Shown piece after piece: positions 23,460 through 33,412 of a stretch of 64,000 nt of DNA. The DNA is from Lachnospiraceae bacterium (GTDB lineage: Bacteria; Bacillota; Clostridia; Lachnospirales; Lachnospiraceae): NCBI GenBank assembly GCA_910574195.1, contig CAJTBF010000002.1, positions 124,001 through 188,000 of the forward strand, given 5' to 3'. The notes under the pieces were generated by a model, which ran no database searches, was not told where the DNA came from, and was given only the letters and a program-made list of their open reading frames with translations. The translations under genes and the position numbers were made by a program. Positions within the stretch are counted from its first letter, which is position 1. Every line of letters starts with the position of its first letter.

Positions 23460-24977
23460 ATGAGTGAAAAAGTGATACAGATGACAGGAATGAGAAAGTC
23501 GTTTGGCATGAACGAAGTTCTGCATGGCGTGGATTTTACATTGGAAAAAGGAAGTATCCATGCGTTACTGGGAGAGAACGGAACAGGAAAATCCACTCTG
23601 ATGAATATTTTAGCCGGCGTGATCCCGGGAAACGCCGGAACCGTAGAGATTCATGAAAAGCAATATAGTCTGGATCACTCTTCTGTTCCGGTATCCAAAG
23701 AGATCGGATTTATCCATCAGGAGCTGGCGCTGGTGAATGATCTGAATATTTTCGAGAACTTATATCTTGGGCGGGAACTGAAAAACGGCGTAAGGCTCCG
23801 GAAAAAAGAGATGGCGGAGAAAACACAGGAGATTCTTGCGTCCATGGACGTGACCTTAAGCCCCTATACAATGGTTCGGGATCTAAACGCTTCCTACAAG
23901 CAGGTGATTGAAATCGCACGGGCCCTTTTGCAGGAGGCGGAAGTAATTATTATGGACGAGCCGACAACGGCGCTGACAAATGTGGAAATTGAACGTGTAT
24001 TTAAGTTAATGCGGACGCTGAAGAAAAAAGGAGTCAGCTTTATTTTTATTTCCCATAAACTGAACGAGGTAACAGAAATCTGTGACGCATATACCATAAT
24101 GCGCGACGGTATTGTCGTCAGCACAGGAAAAGTAAGTGAAAAAGTAACCGAAGATTTTATGGCCCGTCAGATGGTGGGAAAAACATTGAATTACGACGAT
24201 CTCTATCTGAAACGAGAATTAAAAGAAGAAATTCTGCGCACGGAACATCTGGAACGCAGCCGGGAGTTCCGTGATGTAAACATCCATGTCCGAAGAGGGG
24301 AAATCGTCGGAATTACCGGACTGTTAGGAGACGGCAGATATGAGGTTGCCAATACGATCTTCGGCAATCATACACCGTACGACGGAAAAATTTATATTCA
24401 TGGACAGGAAGTGCAGATGAACCGGATCCAGGATGCGCTGAAAAGACATATTTCCTATCTTCCAAGAGACCGGAAGGAAAACGGAATTGTGAAGGATATG
24501 AATATTGAAGAGAATCTTACACTTTCTGTGATGAAGGATTTGAAAAAAGCAGGCATTTTTCTGGATCATGCAAAATCCAGAGAGATTGTAGAAGAGTATG
24601 TCCGGAAGATTAATATTAAGCTGGAAAAAATAGAAGACAATATTACCAGTCTTTCCGGGGGAAATCAGCAAAAGGTGATTCTGGCAAGGACGTTAAGCTC
24701 CAATCCGGAACTCATCATTCTGGATAATCCGACACAGGGCGTCGATGTGGGCGCGAAGCTGGAAATATATAAGTTAATACAGACACTTGCGGCGGAGGGC
24801 ATGAGTTTTCTTGTATTATCGGGCGAGGCGCAGGAAGTGCTTTTCCTGTGTGACCGGATCTATGTGATGTTTCACGGTGATGTAAAAGCGGAGCTTGATA
24901 GAAAGGAAGCCAGCGAAGAGATGATTATGATAGCGGCAACCGGCGGTGAAGTGAAGAGAAAGGAAGAATCACTATGA
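23460..24977 (+). CDS. Sugar ABC transporter ATPase, duplicated (RbsA/MglA type)
   Basis: 505 residues with two ATP cassettes. The first has Walker A GENGTGKSTLMN, a weak signature (LNASYKQVIEIARALL) and Walker B VIIMDEPTTALT. The second has the degenerate Walker A GLLGDGRYEV typical of this class, signature LSGGNQQKVILARTL and Walker B LIILDNPTQGVD. It couples ATP to import with the RbsC-like permease, which overlaps it by four bases. Confidence 0.92.
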   Translation: MSEKVIQMTGMRKSFGMNEVLHGVDFTLEKGSIHALLGENGTGKSTLMNILAGVIPGNAGTVEIHEKQYSLDHSSVPVSKEIGFIHQELALVNDLNIFENLYLGRELKNGVRLRKKEMAEKTQEILASMDVTLSPYTMVRDLNASYKQVIEIARALLQEAEVIIMDEPTTALTNVEIERVFKLMRTLKKKGVSFIFISHKLNEVTEICDAYTIMRDGIVVSTGKVSEKVTEDFMARQMVGKTLNYDDLYLKRELKEEILRTEHLERSREFRDVNIHVRRGEIVGITGLLGDGRYEVANTIFGNHTPYDGKIYIHGQEVQMNRIQDALKRHISYLPRDRKENGIVKDMNIEENLTLSVMKDLKKAGIFLDHAKSREIVEEYVRKINIKLEKIEDNITSLSGGNQQKVILARTLSSNPELIILDNPTQGVDVGAKLEIYKLIQTLAAEGMSFLVLSGEAQEVLFLCDRIYVMFHGDVKAELDRKEASEEMIMIAATGGEVKRKEESL

Positions 24978-25948
24978 ATAGAGAGAAGAAAGGGCTTGAT
25001 CTGAAAAAAATTGTCAGCGATCATAGTGCGCTTGTATCGTTCCTGGTACTATTTCTTGTTGCAGTTGCAGTGAAGGGAACAACTTTTTTACAGTTTAATA
25101 ATATCGTCAATATTCTGCGGAATAATTCGATTATAGGAATCATTGCGCTTGGTATGACATTGATTATCATTACCGGCGGGATTGATCTATCCGTCGGTTC
25201 TCAGCTTGCGTTTTTAGGGGTGGTAGTAATCAATGTGCTCGTAAGTACGCAAAATGTGTTTGCGGCATTGCTGGCGGGAATCGGAGCGGCCCTGGCGGTT
25301 GGTTTTCTTACAGGATTTATCACGGCAAAGTTCCGTGTGCCGGCATTTATTACGACGCTGGGGACAATGAGTATTTACCGTTCCATCGGTCAGTTTTGGA
25401 TGAACGGCGGCGGGATTACTTCAAACGGAGATGCCGGTACGGCGTATATTGCAATTTCAAATACAAGTTTGTTTGGTGTGATTCCGATGCCGATCATTGT
25501 GTGGATGGTCTGTGCAATTGTGATTTTCCTGTTTGCAGAACATACGGCGGCCGGAAGGCATATCTATGCCGTGGGCAGCGGTGAGAAGGCGGCGAAGCTT
25601 GCAGGTGTAAATGTAATCAGGATCAAGACCATGGTGTATGTCATCGGATCCGCTCTTATTTTGATTGCGACCGTTGTGGAAACATCCAGGCTGGGAAGTG
25701 TAAATTCGGCCTCGAGCGGCGTCAGTTATGAGATGGATGCAATCGCGGCTGCGGTAATCGGCGGCACCAGTATGGCAGGCGGAAAGGGTACCATTGTCGG
25801 TACGGTATTGGGTACGTTGACACTTGGAATCATCGATAATTTGATGAATCTTCTTGGAGTCAACCCGTTCCTTGTAAATGCAGTGAAGGGAACTATTATT
25901 ATTGTAGCGGTATTATTACAGACATTTTTAAATAGAAAGAGCGATTGA
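24974..25948 (+). CDS. Sugar ABC transporter permease (RbsC type)
   Basis: 324 residues with eight to ten hydrophobic helices. The permease EAA-like region and hallmark GMTLIIITGGIDLSVGSQLA are present, as are GLLTG-type FLTGFITAKFRVPAFITTLG and the C-terminal GTSMAGGKGTIVGTVLGTLT. It starts within the ATPase gene (ATGA-type overlap), so stoichiometric expression is expected. The last bases overlap the upstream part of the next frame. Confidence 0.92.
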   Translation: MNREKKGLDLKKIVSDHSALVSFLVLFLVAVAVKGTTFLQFNNIVNILRNNSIIGIIALGMTLIIITGGIDLSVGSQLAFLGVVVINVLVSTQNVFAALLAGIGAALAVGFLTGFITAKFRVPAFITTLGTMSIYRSIGQFWMNGGGITSNGDAGTAYIAISNTSLFGVIPMPIIVWMVCAIVIFLFAEHTAAGRHIYAVGSGEKAAKLAGVNVIRIKTMVYVIGSALILIATVVETSRLGSVNSASSGVSYEMDAIAAAVIGGTSMAGGKGTIVGTVLGTLTLGIIDNLMNLLGVNPFLVNAVKGTIIIVAVLLQTFLNRKSD

Positions 25949-25965
25949 TCATAGCGGAGGGATAT

Positions 25966-26952
25966 ATGAAATTAGGATTTTTTACAGCAAACTTTACGGA
26001 GAAACCATTGGAAGAAGTAATCCGGATGATTGAGCCTTATGGATATGAAGCACTGGAAATTCCGGCCTATGAAGGAAACGGACAGTTAGAACCGACTGAC
26101 GTTTTAAAACCGGAGAAAGCGGAAGAAATAAAAAGAATGGTGAAGAGTCATAATATGGAAATCGCGGCGCTTGCCAATCATTCAGACTCTTTTCTGATTA
26201 TGGGGCCAACCGGAAAAGAGACAGATTTTATTTTTAAAGGAACACCGGAGGAAAAAGTAAAGCATGGAACCGAGTGTCTGATTCGGACTGCGCAGGCGGC
26301 AAATGCGCTGGAAGTTTCTACGATTGTCGGATATCCGGGAGTCGAGAACTGGGGAAGATTTTTCTTTTTCCCTTATGGACAGGGATGGGCGGAATATGAG
26401 GAGCAGTTTGTAGAACGTTTTACGCCGATTTTGGATAAGTTCCAGGAATATGGCTGCAAATTTGCAATCGAGATTCATCCGAACAGTTTTGTCTATGATT
26501 TGAAGACTGCGGTACGGGCATTGGAGTTGGTAGACTATCATCCGGCGCTGGGGTATAATCTGGACCCGGCGAATATTCAGTATCTTCTTCTGAATCCCTG
26601 CACGGTGATTGATACGTTGAAAGACCGGATCTATCATGTACATGCGAAAGATGCGGAATTGGCGGAACATAATCTTGGGGCGGCCGGAACCTTGCAACAC
26701 GGGGATATGCATGACCTGGACAGAGCGTACAGATTCCGGATTCCGGGATGGGGAGACGTACAGTGGAAAAAGGTGATCACGGAACTTTCTCTCGTAGGAT
26801 ATACAGGGCCGCTTAGCTATGAACATGAAGACGTAACCATGAGCCGTATGGACGGCGTAAAGAAAACGGCGGCATTCCTGAAACCACTGTTGATTGAAAA
26901 TGTGTATGAAGGAAGGCAGGACAAACTATTTGGCGAAGGAAATGAAAAGTAG
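25966..26952 (+). CDS. Sugar phosphate isomerase/epimerase (xylose-isomerase-like TIM barrel)
   Basis: About 328 residues of the AP endonuclease-2/IolE fold: MKLGFFTANFTEKPLEEVIR, YGYEALEIPAYEG, CKFAIEIHPNSFVYDL with a metal Glu, LGYNLDPANIQYL with metal Asp, RIYHVHAKDAEL with His, LSYEHEDVTMSRM with the final Glu. Such proteins isomerise or dehydrate ketoses, inosose or oxidised sugars. The ATG at 25966 behind GGAGGG is preferred over 25945. Confidence 0.85.
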   Translation: MKLGFFTANFTEKPLEEVIRMIEPYGYEALEIPAYEGNGQLEPTDVLKPEKAEEIKRMVKSHNMEIAALANHSDSFLIMGPTGKETDFIFKGTPEEKVKHGTECLIRTAQAANALEVSTIVGYPGVENWGRFFFFPYGQGWAEYEEQFVERFTPILDKFQEYGCKFAIEIHPNSFVYDLKTAVRALELVDYHPALGYNLDPANIQYLLLNPCTVIDTLKDRIYHVHAKDAELAEHNLGAAGTLQHGDMHDLDRAYRFRIPGWGDVQWKKVITELSLVGYTGPLSYEHEDVTMSRMDGVKKTAAFLKPLLIENVYEGRQDKLFGEGNEK

Positions 26953-27023
26953 TGTAGTGTGAGGAAAAGCCGCCGGCGGTGGATTTTTGTATGAAGTGGA
27001 AGGGAAGGAGCGGTGATTGTGCT

Positions 27024-27944
27024 GTGAAGATTGGATTTATTACGTCAATTCTGGAAAAGGATTCTTACGAGCAGATGATGGATTTTGCACAGGCGGAAGG
27101 ATTTCAATGTGTGGAAGTTGCCTGCTGGCCAATAGGAAAAGGAGAAAGACGTTATGCAGGAACCTGTCATATAGACGCTGCCAGGGCGGTGCAGGATGAG
27201 GAATATCGAAAACATGTGACAGGATATGCAGAGAAAAAGAAAATAGAAATTTCTGCCCTCGCATATTATGCAAATGTGCTGGATCGGGATCCGGAAAAAA
27301 GGGAACGAAACAAAAAACATCTGAAAATGGTGATTAAGGCCTCTTCGCTTTTGAAGGTCAATATGGTTACTACATTTATCGGGCGGGATCAGTTCAAAAA
27401 CAGGGAAGAGAATTTGAAACTGGTAAAACAGATTTGGCCGGATCTTTTAAAGTATGCTTCTGAGTTGGGAGTAAAAATTGCAATTGAGAACTGTCCGATG
27501 CTGTTTGGACCGGATGAATGGCCGGGCGGACAGAATTTGATGAGCAATCCTTTTAATTGGAGAAAAATTTTCGAGATACTGCCGTTTGACAATTTAGGTC
27601 TCAATTATGATCCGTCGCACTTTGTATGGCAGATGATGGATTACATTCAGCCGTTATATGAATTTAAAGAAAAAATTTTCCATGTGCATTTTAAGGATAT
27701 AAAACTGTTCCGGGAAAAACTGAAAGACTGTGGAACAATGGCCTGTCCGTTGGAATATATGTCGCCGAAACTCCCGGGTCTTGGCGATGTAGACTGGGGA
27801 AAGTATATTTCGGCGCTGACAGATATTGGATTCAAAGGATATGCCTGTATTGAAGTAGAAGATCGGGCTTTTGAGGATACAGAGGAACGGATTCGGGATT
27901 CCATACGTTTGAGTAAAAAATATCTGGGTCAGTTTGTGCCGTAA
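27024..27944 (+). CDS. Second sugar phosphate isomerase/epimerase
   Basis: About 306 residues of the same TIM-barrel family but only distantly similar to its neighbour: VKIGFITSILEKDSYEQMMD, CVEVACWPIG, VKIAIENCPMLFGPDEWPGG, LGLNYDPSHFVWQMMD, FHVHFKDIKLF, GYACIEVEDRAFED. The metal ligands Glu-Asp-His-Glu are visible. I start at GTG 27024, which follows GGAAGGAG and opens on the first barrel strand; the frame can be extended to 26979 without family match. Last gene of the operon before a strong terminator. Confidence 0.8.
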   Translation: MKIGFITSILEKDSYEQMMDFAQAEGFQCVEVACWPIGKGERRYAGTCHIDAARAVQDEEYRKHVTGYAEKKKIEISALAYYANVLDRDPEKRERNKKHLKMVIKASSLLKVNMVTTFIGRDQFKNREENLKLVKQIWPDLLKYASELGVKIAIENCPMLFGPDEWPGGQNLMSNPFNWRKIFEILPFDNLGLNYDPSHFVWQMMDYIQPLYEFKEKIFHVHFKDIKLFREKLKDCGTMACPLEYMSPKLPGLGDVDWGKYISALTDIGFKGYACIEVEDRAFEDTEERIRDSIRLSKKYLGQFVP

Positions 27945-27969
27945 CTTTAAAAAATAATGAAAGGCAGGA

Positions 27970-28003
27970 GAGCCGGTAACTTTTTAACGTTACCGGCTCT
28001 TGC
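27970..28003. terminator. Bidirectional terminator between sugar operon and chemoreceptor
   Basis: GAGCCGGTAAC pairs with GTTACCGGCTC around eight bases, with flanking AGGCA/TGCC extension. It separates two converging genes and should stop both. Confidence 0.85.
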
Positions 28004-28009
28004 CCTTTC

Positions 28010-30010
28010 CTACTTTTTCAATTGAAATTGAGATACCAGTTTTCGAAGCATAGCGGATTGCCCGGATAACTGTTCACTGGCAGCAGCGCTGCTTTCTGCC
28101 GTAGAAACATTTGTCTGAACGACCTGGGAGATCTGTGTGATTCCCTGTGTAATCTGTTCGGTATTATCTGCCTGTTGCTTGGTATATGCTGCAATTCCGT
28201 CAATGAGTCCATTCATCTCATCCGATTGTGATACAACAGTGAGGATGGAATCTGCCGTATCCTGTGCGGCTCCGATTCCTTCCTCCATGGAGGATACGGT
28301 CTGTCCCAGCAAAGCCGTAGTTTTTTGTGCGGCTTCGGAGGATTTTCCTGCCAGAGCGCGAACTTCATCGGCTACCACAGCAAAGCCCTTTCCGGCTTCT
28401 CCTGCCCGTGCTGCTTCTACGGCGGCGTTTAAGGCAAGAATATTGGTCTGGAAAGCGATATCTTCGATGGTTTTGACAATCGTATTGATCTCATTGGACC
28501 GATCACTGATTTTGCGAATGACTTCAGTCATATTCTGCATCTTATCTTTACTTTCCAATAAACCGGTTTTTACTTCCTGGGAGATTTGACTGGCTTTTTC
28601 TGCGCCCTGAGCAATCTTGTGTACGCTTTCAGATACGGAAGAGATGTTGGAAGCCAAAGCCTCCACTTCTGCAGCCTGTTCCGTGGACCCCTGAGACAGA
28701 GTTACCGCCCCTTGAGATACTTGTTCTGCCCCGGCCGCCACATCACGGGAAGCACTGTCGATTTCTCCCATTGTCCGGTTGAGCGCATGGGAAATTTCTT
28801 CCAGAGAGTCCTTGATTTTAGAAAATTCACCGGTGTATTCATTTTCCAGGGTAAATGCCAGATTGCCCGCTGCAATTTCCCGCAATTTTTCTGATATTTC
28901 ATTAATATAGAGTACATATTCCCGGAGACGAAGGGTCACCTGATTAAAGTCATTCGCCAGCACACCGAGTTCATCTCTGGATTGATAGTGGATGGTCTGC
29001 TCCAGTTCTCCTTCTGCAATCTGGGTAGCGACCAGACTTAATTCTTTGACCGGCCGGCCAATGATACGACGAACCTGAATCACTACCAGAAGAATAAGAG
29101 CCAGTATTGCCAGAATCGCTACGACTAACATTGTAATTGTCAACTGCTGAAGCTCTGCAAGAACTTCACTCCGTGACACGTAAGATACGGAAATCCAGTC
29201 ACTGCCCGGTACGTTTTCTACCTGAATATATGTGTTTTCAAACAGAGATAAACCGGTTTTTCCGGATTCGATTTGTTCATTGGCATAAACGTACATCTCA
29301 TCATTGACTTCATTTAATTTTTGTCCGGTGATTTCCGGATCTTTGTGACCGATGATCGTACCGGTACGGGTGTCTACTAAAAAGATACCGCCGGTATCTT
29401 CTAATTGTACTTCACTGACAATCTTTGAAATAGAATCAAGATACACATCTGCGGCGGCAACGCCCCGTATTGTTCCATCCGGGGCTTTTAATACTCCGGA
29501 TGCACCCACCACATAGGATTGACTGTCTTCATCAAAATACACGTCGCCCAGAATGAAATCTTCCGAATTCAGGCCATCAATATACCAGCTCTTTGCAGTT
29601 GCATCAAAATCGGGACCTGGTACAAAGGTAGCATGATATAAGGAACCGTCTGTCAGCGCCACATAAAGTCCTGCAGGGTACGCATCATTTTGATCTACAG
29701 TATGTACGATATAATTAGTCATAGCAGGTACGTCCATATTTTCATACTGAATGGTATCCCTCTGGGTTTCCAGCATAGTCAGCGTACTGTTCATCCATGC
29801 CTTGGTCTCCTGAAGTGTGCGGTCAGTTGTAGTTCGCAGCATTTCTTCACTTTTGTCTAACAGGGTGTGGGACATTTGATAATAAACAACTCCTAACAAT
29901 GCTGCTACTGCAAGAATTACGCTTACAACAATGGCGAATACCAGCTTTCCTGTGATACCTACGCCGCGTTTCATCCTTTTGCCGGATTGAGCATTTTTCT
30001 TCATTTTCAT
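28010..30010 (-). CDS. Methyl-accepting chemotaxis protein with Cache sensor
   Basis: About 666 residues: N-terminal membrane helix ([20 protein letters not shown]), an extracellular double-Cache domain to about residue 310 (with [20 protein letters not shown] and [16 protein letters not shown]), a second helix ([18 protein letters not shown]), HAMP, then the long signalling coiled coil with the invariant hairpin around [20 protein letters not shown]. Cache domains of this type bind amino acids or organic acids. The ATG at 30010 behind GAGGTG is preferred; the frame runs on to 30112 without a ribosome site. It feeds the CheA/CheW system encoded downstream. Confidence 0.9.
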   Translation of the reverse strand: MKMKKNAQSGKRMKRGVGITGKLVFAIVVSVILAVAALLGVVYYQMSHTLLDKSEEMLRTTTDRTLQETKAWMNSTLTMLETQRDTIQYENMDVPAMTNYIVHTVDQNDAYPAGLYVALTDGSLYHATFVPGPDFDATAKSWYIDGLNSEDFILGDVYFDEDSQSYVVGASGVLKAPDGTIRGVAAADVYLDSISKIVSEVQLEDTGGIFLVDTRTGTIIGHKDPEITGQKLNEVNDEMYVYANEQIESGKTGLSLFENTYIQVENVPGSDWISVSYVSRSEVLAELQQLTITMLVVAILAILALILLVVIQVRRIIGRPVKELSLVATQIAEGELEQTIHYQSRDELGVLANDFNQVTLRLREYVLYINEISEKLREIAAGNLAFTLENEYTGEFSKIKDSLEEISHALNRTMGEIDSASRDVAAGAEQVSQGAVTLSQGSTEQAAEVEALASNISSVSESVHKIAQGAEKASQISQEVKTGLLESKDKMQNMTEVIRKISDRSNEINTIVKTIEDIAFQTNILALNAAVEAARAGEAGKGFAVVADEVRALAGKSSEAAQKTTALLGQTVSSMEEGIGAAQDTADSILTVVSQSDEMNGLIDGIAAYTKQQADNTEQITQGITQISQVVQTNVSTAESSAAASEQLSGQSAMLRKLVSQFQLKK

Positions 30011-30073
30011 ACCTGTACACCTCAATATTGTAAATTGTTTTTTTGTTGAAAAAAGGAATGAAATAACACTAAA

Positions 30074-30102
30074 ATTATAGCAGATGAACCATAAAAATAC
30101 AA
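30074..30102 (-). promoter_or_regulatory. Sigma-A promoter of the chemoreceptor
   Basis: On the minus strand TTGTAT, 17 bases, TATAAT, about 65 bases before the ATG. Confidence 0.55.
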
Positions 30103-30222
30103 TATTTTCCAATCTGTAATTATTGATCTATTTTACTATTTCCGTAAAAAATATCTTTTATGAAAAAAATTTGAAAATGCGGGTACACTAAAGAAAAATC
30201 TATGATAGAGGGACGAAAAAAG

Positions 30223-31212
30223 ATGCTGAAAATTTTATTTTATGATACCAAAAGTTATGACAAAGAGTTTTTTGAAAAAGAAAGGAGTCACTATCCGGAA
30301 TTACAGATTGAATATTTAAAATCGGAGTTAAATCCGGCCACAGCCAGATTTGCAAAAGGTTATGATGCAGTCTGCGCTTTTGTGAATTGTGAGATTGGGA
30401 CAGGAACCGTTCGTCTTCTTCATGAGAATAAGGTCAGGCTGATTCTGCTCCGCTGTGCGGGGTTCAATCATGTAGATGTGGAAAAAGCAAAGGAACTGGG
30501 AATAAAAGTCTTGCGGGTGCCGGGATATTCGCCGGAGGCAGTGGCGGAACATGCCATGGCGCTGGCATTGGCGGCGAACCGGAAAATGCATAAGGCCTAT
30601 GTCCGTGTAAGAGAAAATGATTTCAGCCTGGGAGGAATGCTGGGAGTCAACTTTTATGGTAAAACTGCAGGAATTGTAGGAACGGGAAAGATCGGAGCCG
30701 CTATGGCAAGAATTTGTTTCGGATTCGGTATGAAAGTGCTTGCGTTTGACAAATATCCAAATTCCGGACTGGATTTTGCAACTTATGTGACAATGGATGA
30801 ACTGCTCTCCAGGAGTGATCTGATCTCTCTTCATTGTCCATTAACGGATGATACGTACCATCTGATTCAGGAAAGTACGATTCAGCAGATGAAAGACGGT
30901 GTGATACTGGTGAATACCTCCCGTGGGGGGTTGGTAAAAACAGAAGACTTAATCAAAGGAATCCGCGCGCGAAAATTTTTTTCGGTAGGGTTGGATGTAT
31001 ATGAAGAAGAAAAACGGAATGTTTTCGAGGACCGTTCCGATGAAATTCTGGAAAGTTCCGTTACGGCGCGGCTATTATCTTTTCCAAATGTGGTAATTAC
31101 CTCACATCAGGGATTTTTTACGCAGGAAGCCCTAAGCGCAATCAGCGAAGTTACGCTAAAAAATGCGCAGGCATTTGAAAGAGGAGAAAAAACCGGGAAT
31201 GAGGTAGAATAA
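30223..31212 (+). CDS. D-2-hydroxyacid dehydrogenase (D-lactate dehydrogenase type)
   Basis: About 329 residues: substrate-domain start MLKILFYDTKSYDKEF, LRCAGFNHVDVEKAKELGIK, NAD-binding GIVGTGKIGAAMARI, catalytic Arg in VNTSRGGLVKTEDL, Glu in DVYEEEKR region and catalytic His in VVITSHQGFFTQEAL. This is the LdhA branch that converts pyruvate to D-lactate, reoxidising NADH in fermentation. ATG 30223 is nine bases from GAGGGA; the ATG at 30202 has no site. Single-gene transcription is likely. Confidence 0.88.
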   Translation: MLKILFYDTKSYDKEFFEKERSHYPELQIEYLKSELNPATARFAKGYDAVCAFVNCEIGTGTVRLLHENKVRLILLRCAGFNHVDVEKAKELGIKVLRVPGYSPEAVAEHAMALALAANRKMHKAYVRVRENDFSLGGMLGVNFYGKTAGIVGTGKIGAAMARICFGFGMKVLAFDKYPNSGLDFATYVTMDELLSRSDLISLHCPLTDDTYHLIQESTIQQMKDGVILVNTSRGGLVKTEDLIKGIRARKFFSVGLDVYEEEKRNVFEDRSDEILESSVTARLLSFPNVVITSHQGFFTQEALSAISEVTLKNAQAFERGEKTGNEVE

Positions 31213-31225
31213 CAAAAGTACCGGT

Positions 31226-31948
31226 TTACAATTCTTCTATAAACTGGATCCCTTTCTCATGTGCTAATATTTCAATGATTTCCGTATGGGTACGGTGTGC
31301 ATGGCTGGAAATGGTTACAATATAACTGAGTGTTTTTTGCTTTTCAAAAGAATCGTTGAAATATCCTTTGTTAATTTGAATGTTTTTTACTTCCAGATCA
31401 TGTTCTCTTGCGTATTGCAGAAAACCACTGAAAGCTCCTTTTTCTGTATTGTATTCGATATATAGATCTAAGTACCGGGATTTTTTTCGAAGCCAGATAT
31501 CAAAGCGTAAAAGACCGGATACAGTAAATGCAATGGCGATTCCTCCCAGGATGGCCCCCTCATAAAAGCCGATTCCAATGGCAAGGCCACTGCAGGCGGC
31601 GGTCCATAATCCGGCGGCGGTCGTAATTCCCATAATCTTATTTCTTCCGGTCAATACGATGGTACCGGCGCCCAGAAAACCGACACCACTGATTACCTGG
31701 GCGCCCAGACGTACCGGATCGCCTGTTTGGTATGTAATATATACATATTGATTTGTCATCATGACCAATGCAGAGCCAAGGCATACGAGAATATAGGTTC
31801 GAAGTCCGGCCGGTCGGTTTTTTGTTCCACGTTCCATTCCCAAAATTCCTCCAATGAGAACAGATAAAAAAACGCGAAGTAACATAGAGATCAGATTCAG
31901 ATCCCGTAAATATTCCATTGTAGATCCCCAGAGATCCCATTCCTTCAT
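31226..31948 (-). CDS. MgtC/SapB-family membrane protein
   Basis: 240 residues. Four or five hydrophobic helices in the first 145 residues with the family signature SVLIGGILGMERGTKNRPAG, LRTYILVCLGSALVMMTNQY, GVGFLGAGTIVL and GLWTAACSGLAIG. The C-terminal 90 residues are an ACT-like soluble domain. Relatives influence Mg2+ homeostasis or membrane potential; the exact job is unknown. GAGGAG precedes ATG 31948. It converges with the dehydrogenase gene, with only 13 bases between. Confidence 0.85.
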   Translation of the reverse strand: MKEWDLWGSTMEYLRDLNLISMLLRVFLSVLIGGILGMERGTKNRPAGLRTYILVCLGSALVMMTNQYVYITYQTGDPVRLGAQVISGVGFLGAGTIVLTGRNKIMGITTAAGLWTAACSGLAIGIGFYEGAILGGIAIAFTVSGLLRFDIWLRKKSRYLDLYIEYNTEKGAFSGFLQYAREHDLEVKNIQINKGYFNDSFEKQKTLSYIVTISSHAHRTHTEIIEILAHEKGIQFIEEL

Positions 31949-32184
31949 TTTGTATTCTCCTCTTTTGGCATATGAACACTTATATGACCATATCTTTCCG
32001 GTTCCTGTATCTGATAAGAAAAATCGGTTTTTTATTTATCCGGATGCTTTTCTTAAGTTATAGCATGAATCGGGATATAAAACAATAAAAATACAAAGAG
32101 AATCATAACATTTTCTGAATTATGGACGATATATAAAGTATAAAGAAACAGTCGGCTATTGATAAGAAGAAAAGAGGGATCCCT

Positions 32185-33234
32185 ATGCAGGTGAAAAATC
32201 AAAAGTTGTATTCGAATTCTGCAGTAGTGGGATTGTCTCAGACAAGTTCCCGGGAGAGCGGGGAAGTGAAGGATACTCAGCTTCAGTCTGATACCGTATC
32301 CATGATGAATTATCTAAAAGAAAAATATCGAAATATTGATTTTAGTTTTTTTTCATTTGAGAACAGGAGTCAGATTGGCCAGTATGGCGCTACCCAGAAA
32401 GGAACGAATCATGTGACAATTTCACAGGAACTATTAGAGAAGATGAGTCAGGATGAGGCTCTGCGAAGTACTGTGGAAGATGTATTAAACCATATGAGTG
32501 ATTACCAGAAGTCTGCCCAGATTGAAGCATTGCTCTGTGATAAAGAGTTGGTTGGCATGGGACTGGTAATTGGCGAAGATGGTCAGGTTGTAAAGTGGAT
32601 GGCGACACAGGAGCGTGATAAGGAAGAAGTTTATCCTACGTATTGGAGGGACAGAGAGTCTACGTCTTTTTATTCGAAGGAGAAGAAGAAGAACAGAACG
32701 ACACCTTATCATTATTCTCATGGTACGAATATGATGCGTCTGGCAGGTGCCAGGAATGTACCGGCTGTCAGAGGCCTGATTGCAACCAAATATGCGGAGA
32801 TGCAAAAGGTGAGATTTCAGGTTTCGGATCCTGTGGAAGCGTCCGCAGTGATTCGGAAAATCAAAGCATTTATACAAAATGGGAATATTAAAATTGCAAG
32901 ACTTCACAAAGAAGAAAATTTGCAATTAAGGCAGAAATCTGCAGAAAAAAAGATGAAAGAAAAACTGGCGTTACAATTGGCAAGGGAATTGAGCCGTAAG
33001 AGAAGAGCCAGGATGGGCCAGGAGCAATGTCAGACGGCACATTTGGATGACGTACTACCCAATAATTCCGTGAATGACGAGCAATTTCGGCAGATTGCGG
33101 AACAGTATGCCAGCTTCTTTTCTCCGATTGATTCTTCCACCGGAGGAACCGTGAATACGACGGCAGGCGGGGGAAGCGTAGATGTTTCCGTGATGAATGC
33201 GCCGGTTGCAACCGTTGTGGATTGTTCGGCGTGA
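32185..33234 (+). CDS. DUF6033-like protein next to the flagellar operon
   Basis: 349 residues without signal peptide or membrane helices. The N-terminal two thirds resembles DUF6033 proteins of Lachnospiraceae (MMNYLKEKYRNIDFSFFSF, GTNHVTISQELLEKMSQDEA). A Lys/Arg/Glu-rich helix (KSAEKKMKEKLALQLARELS) and a low-complexity Gly/Thr/Val tail follow. Relatives are found beside motility or surface genes but have no known role. AAGAGGG precedes the ATG. It converges with csrA across a strong terminator. Confidence 0.6.
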   Translation: MQVKNQKLYSNSAVVGLSQTSSRESGEVKDTQLQSDTVSMMNYLKEKYRNIDFSFFSFENRSQIGQYGATQKGTNHVTISQELLEKMSQDEALRSTVEDVLNHMSDYQKSAQIEALLCDKELVGMGLVIGEDGQVVKWMATQERDKEEVYPTYWRDRESTSFYSKEKKKNRTTPYHYSHGTNMMRLAGARNVPAVRGLIATKYAEMQKVRFQVSDPVEASAVIRKIKAFIQNGNIKIARLHKEENLQLRQKSAEKKMKEKLALQLARELSRKRRARMGQEQCQTAHLDDVLPNNSVNDEQFRQIAEQYASFFSPIDSSTGGTVNTTAGGGSVDVSVMNAPVATVVDCSA

Positions 33235-33271
33235 GAAGGCCTGTGCAAGAAGGAGATAAGATTTGAGTACA

Positions 33272-33351
33272 GGCGGCAAAAAAGAAAGACGAGTGTTTTA
33301 TAATCAGGAGAATACCTGAAAATAGAACACCGTCTTTTTCTTTTGCGCCGC
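33272..33351. terminator. Long bidirectional terminator between DUF6033 and csrA
   Basis: GCGGCAAAAAAGAAAGACG and CGTCTTTTTCTTTTGCGCCGC form a long stem with GTGTT/AACAC extending it; runs of A and T on either side serve both directions. Confidence 0.8.
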
Positions 33352-33412
33352 TTATTCTTCTTTTACGTTGCTTATTTTTTTCTGTTTTTGCGCTACTTAT
33401 TTTTTCTTTAAT
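33346..33412 (-). repeat. Three imperfect repeats at and after the csrA stop
   Basis: On the minus strand AATAAGTAGCGCAAAAACAG, AATAAGCAACGTAAAAGAAG and AATAAGCGGCGCAAAAGAAA follow one another. The first contains the csrA stop codon and the last leads into the terminator stem. Confidence 0.6.
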
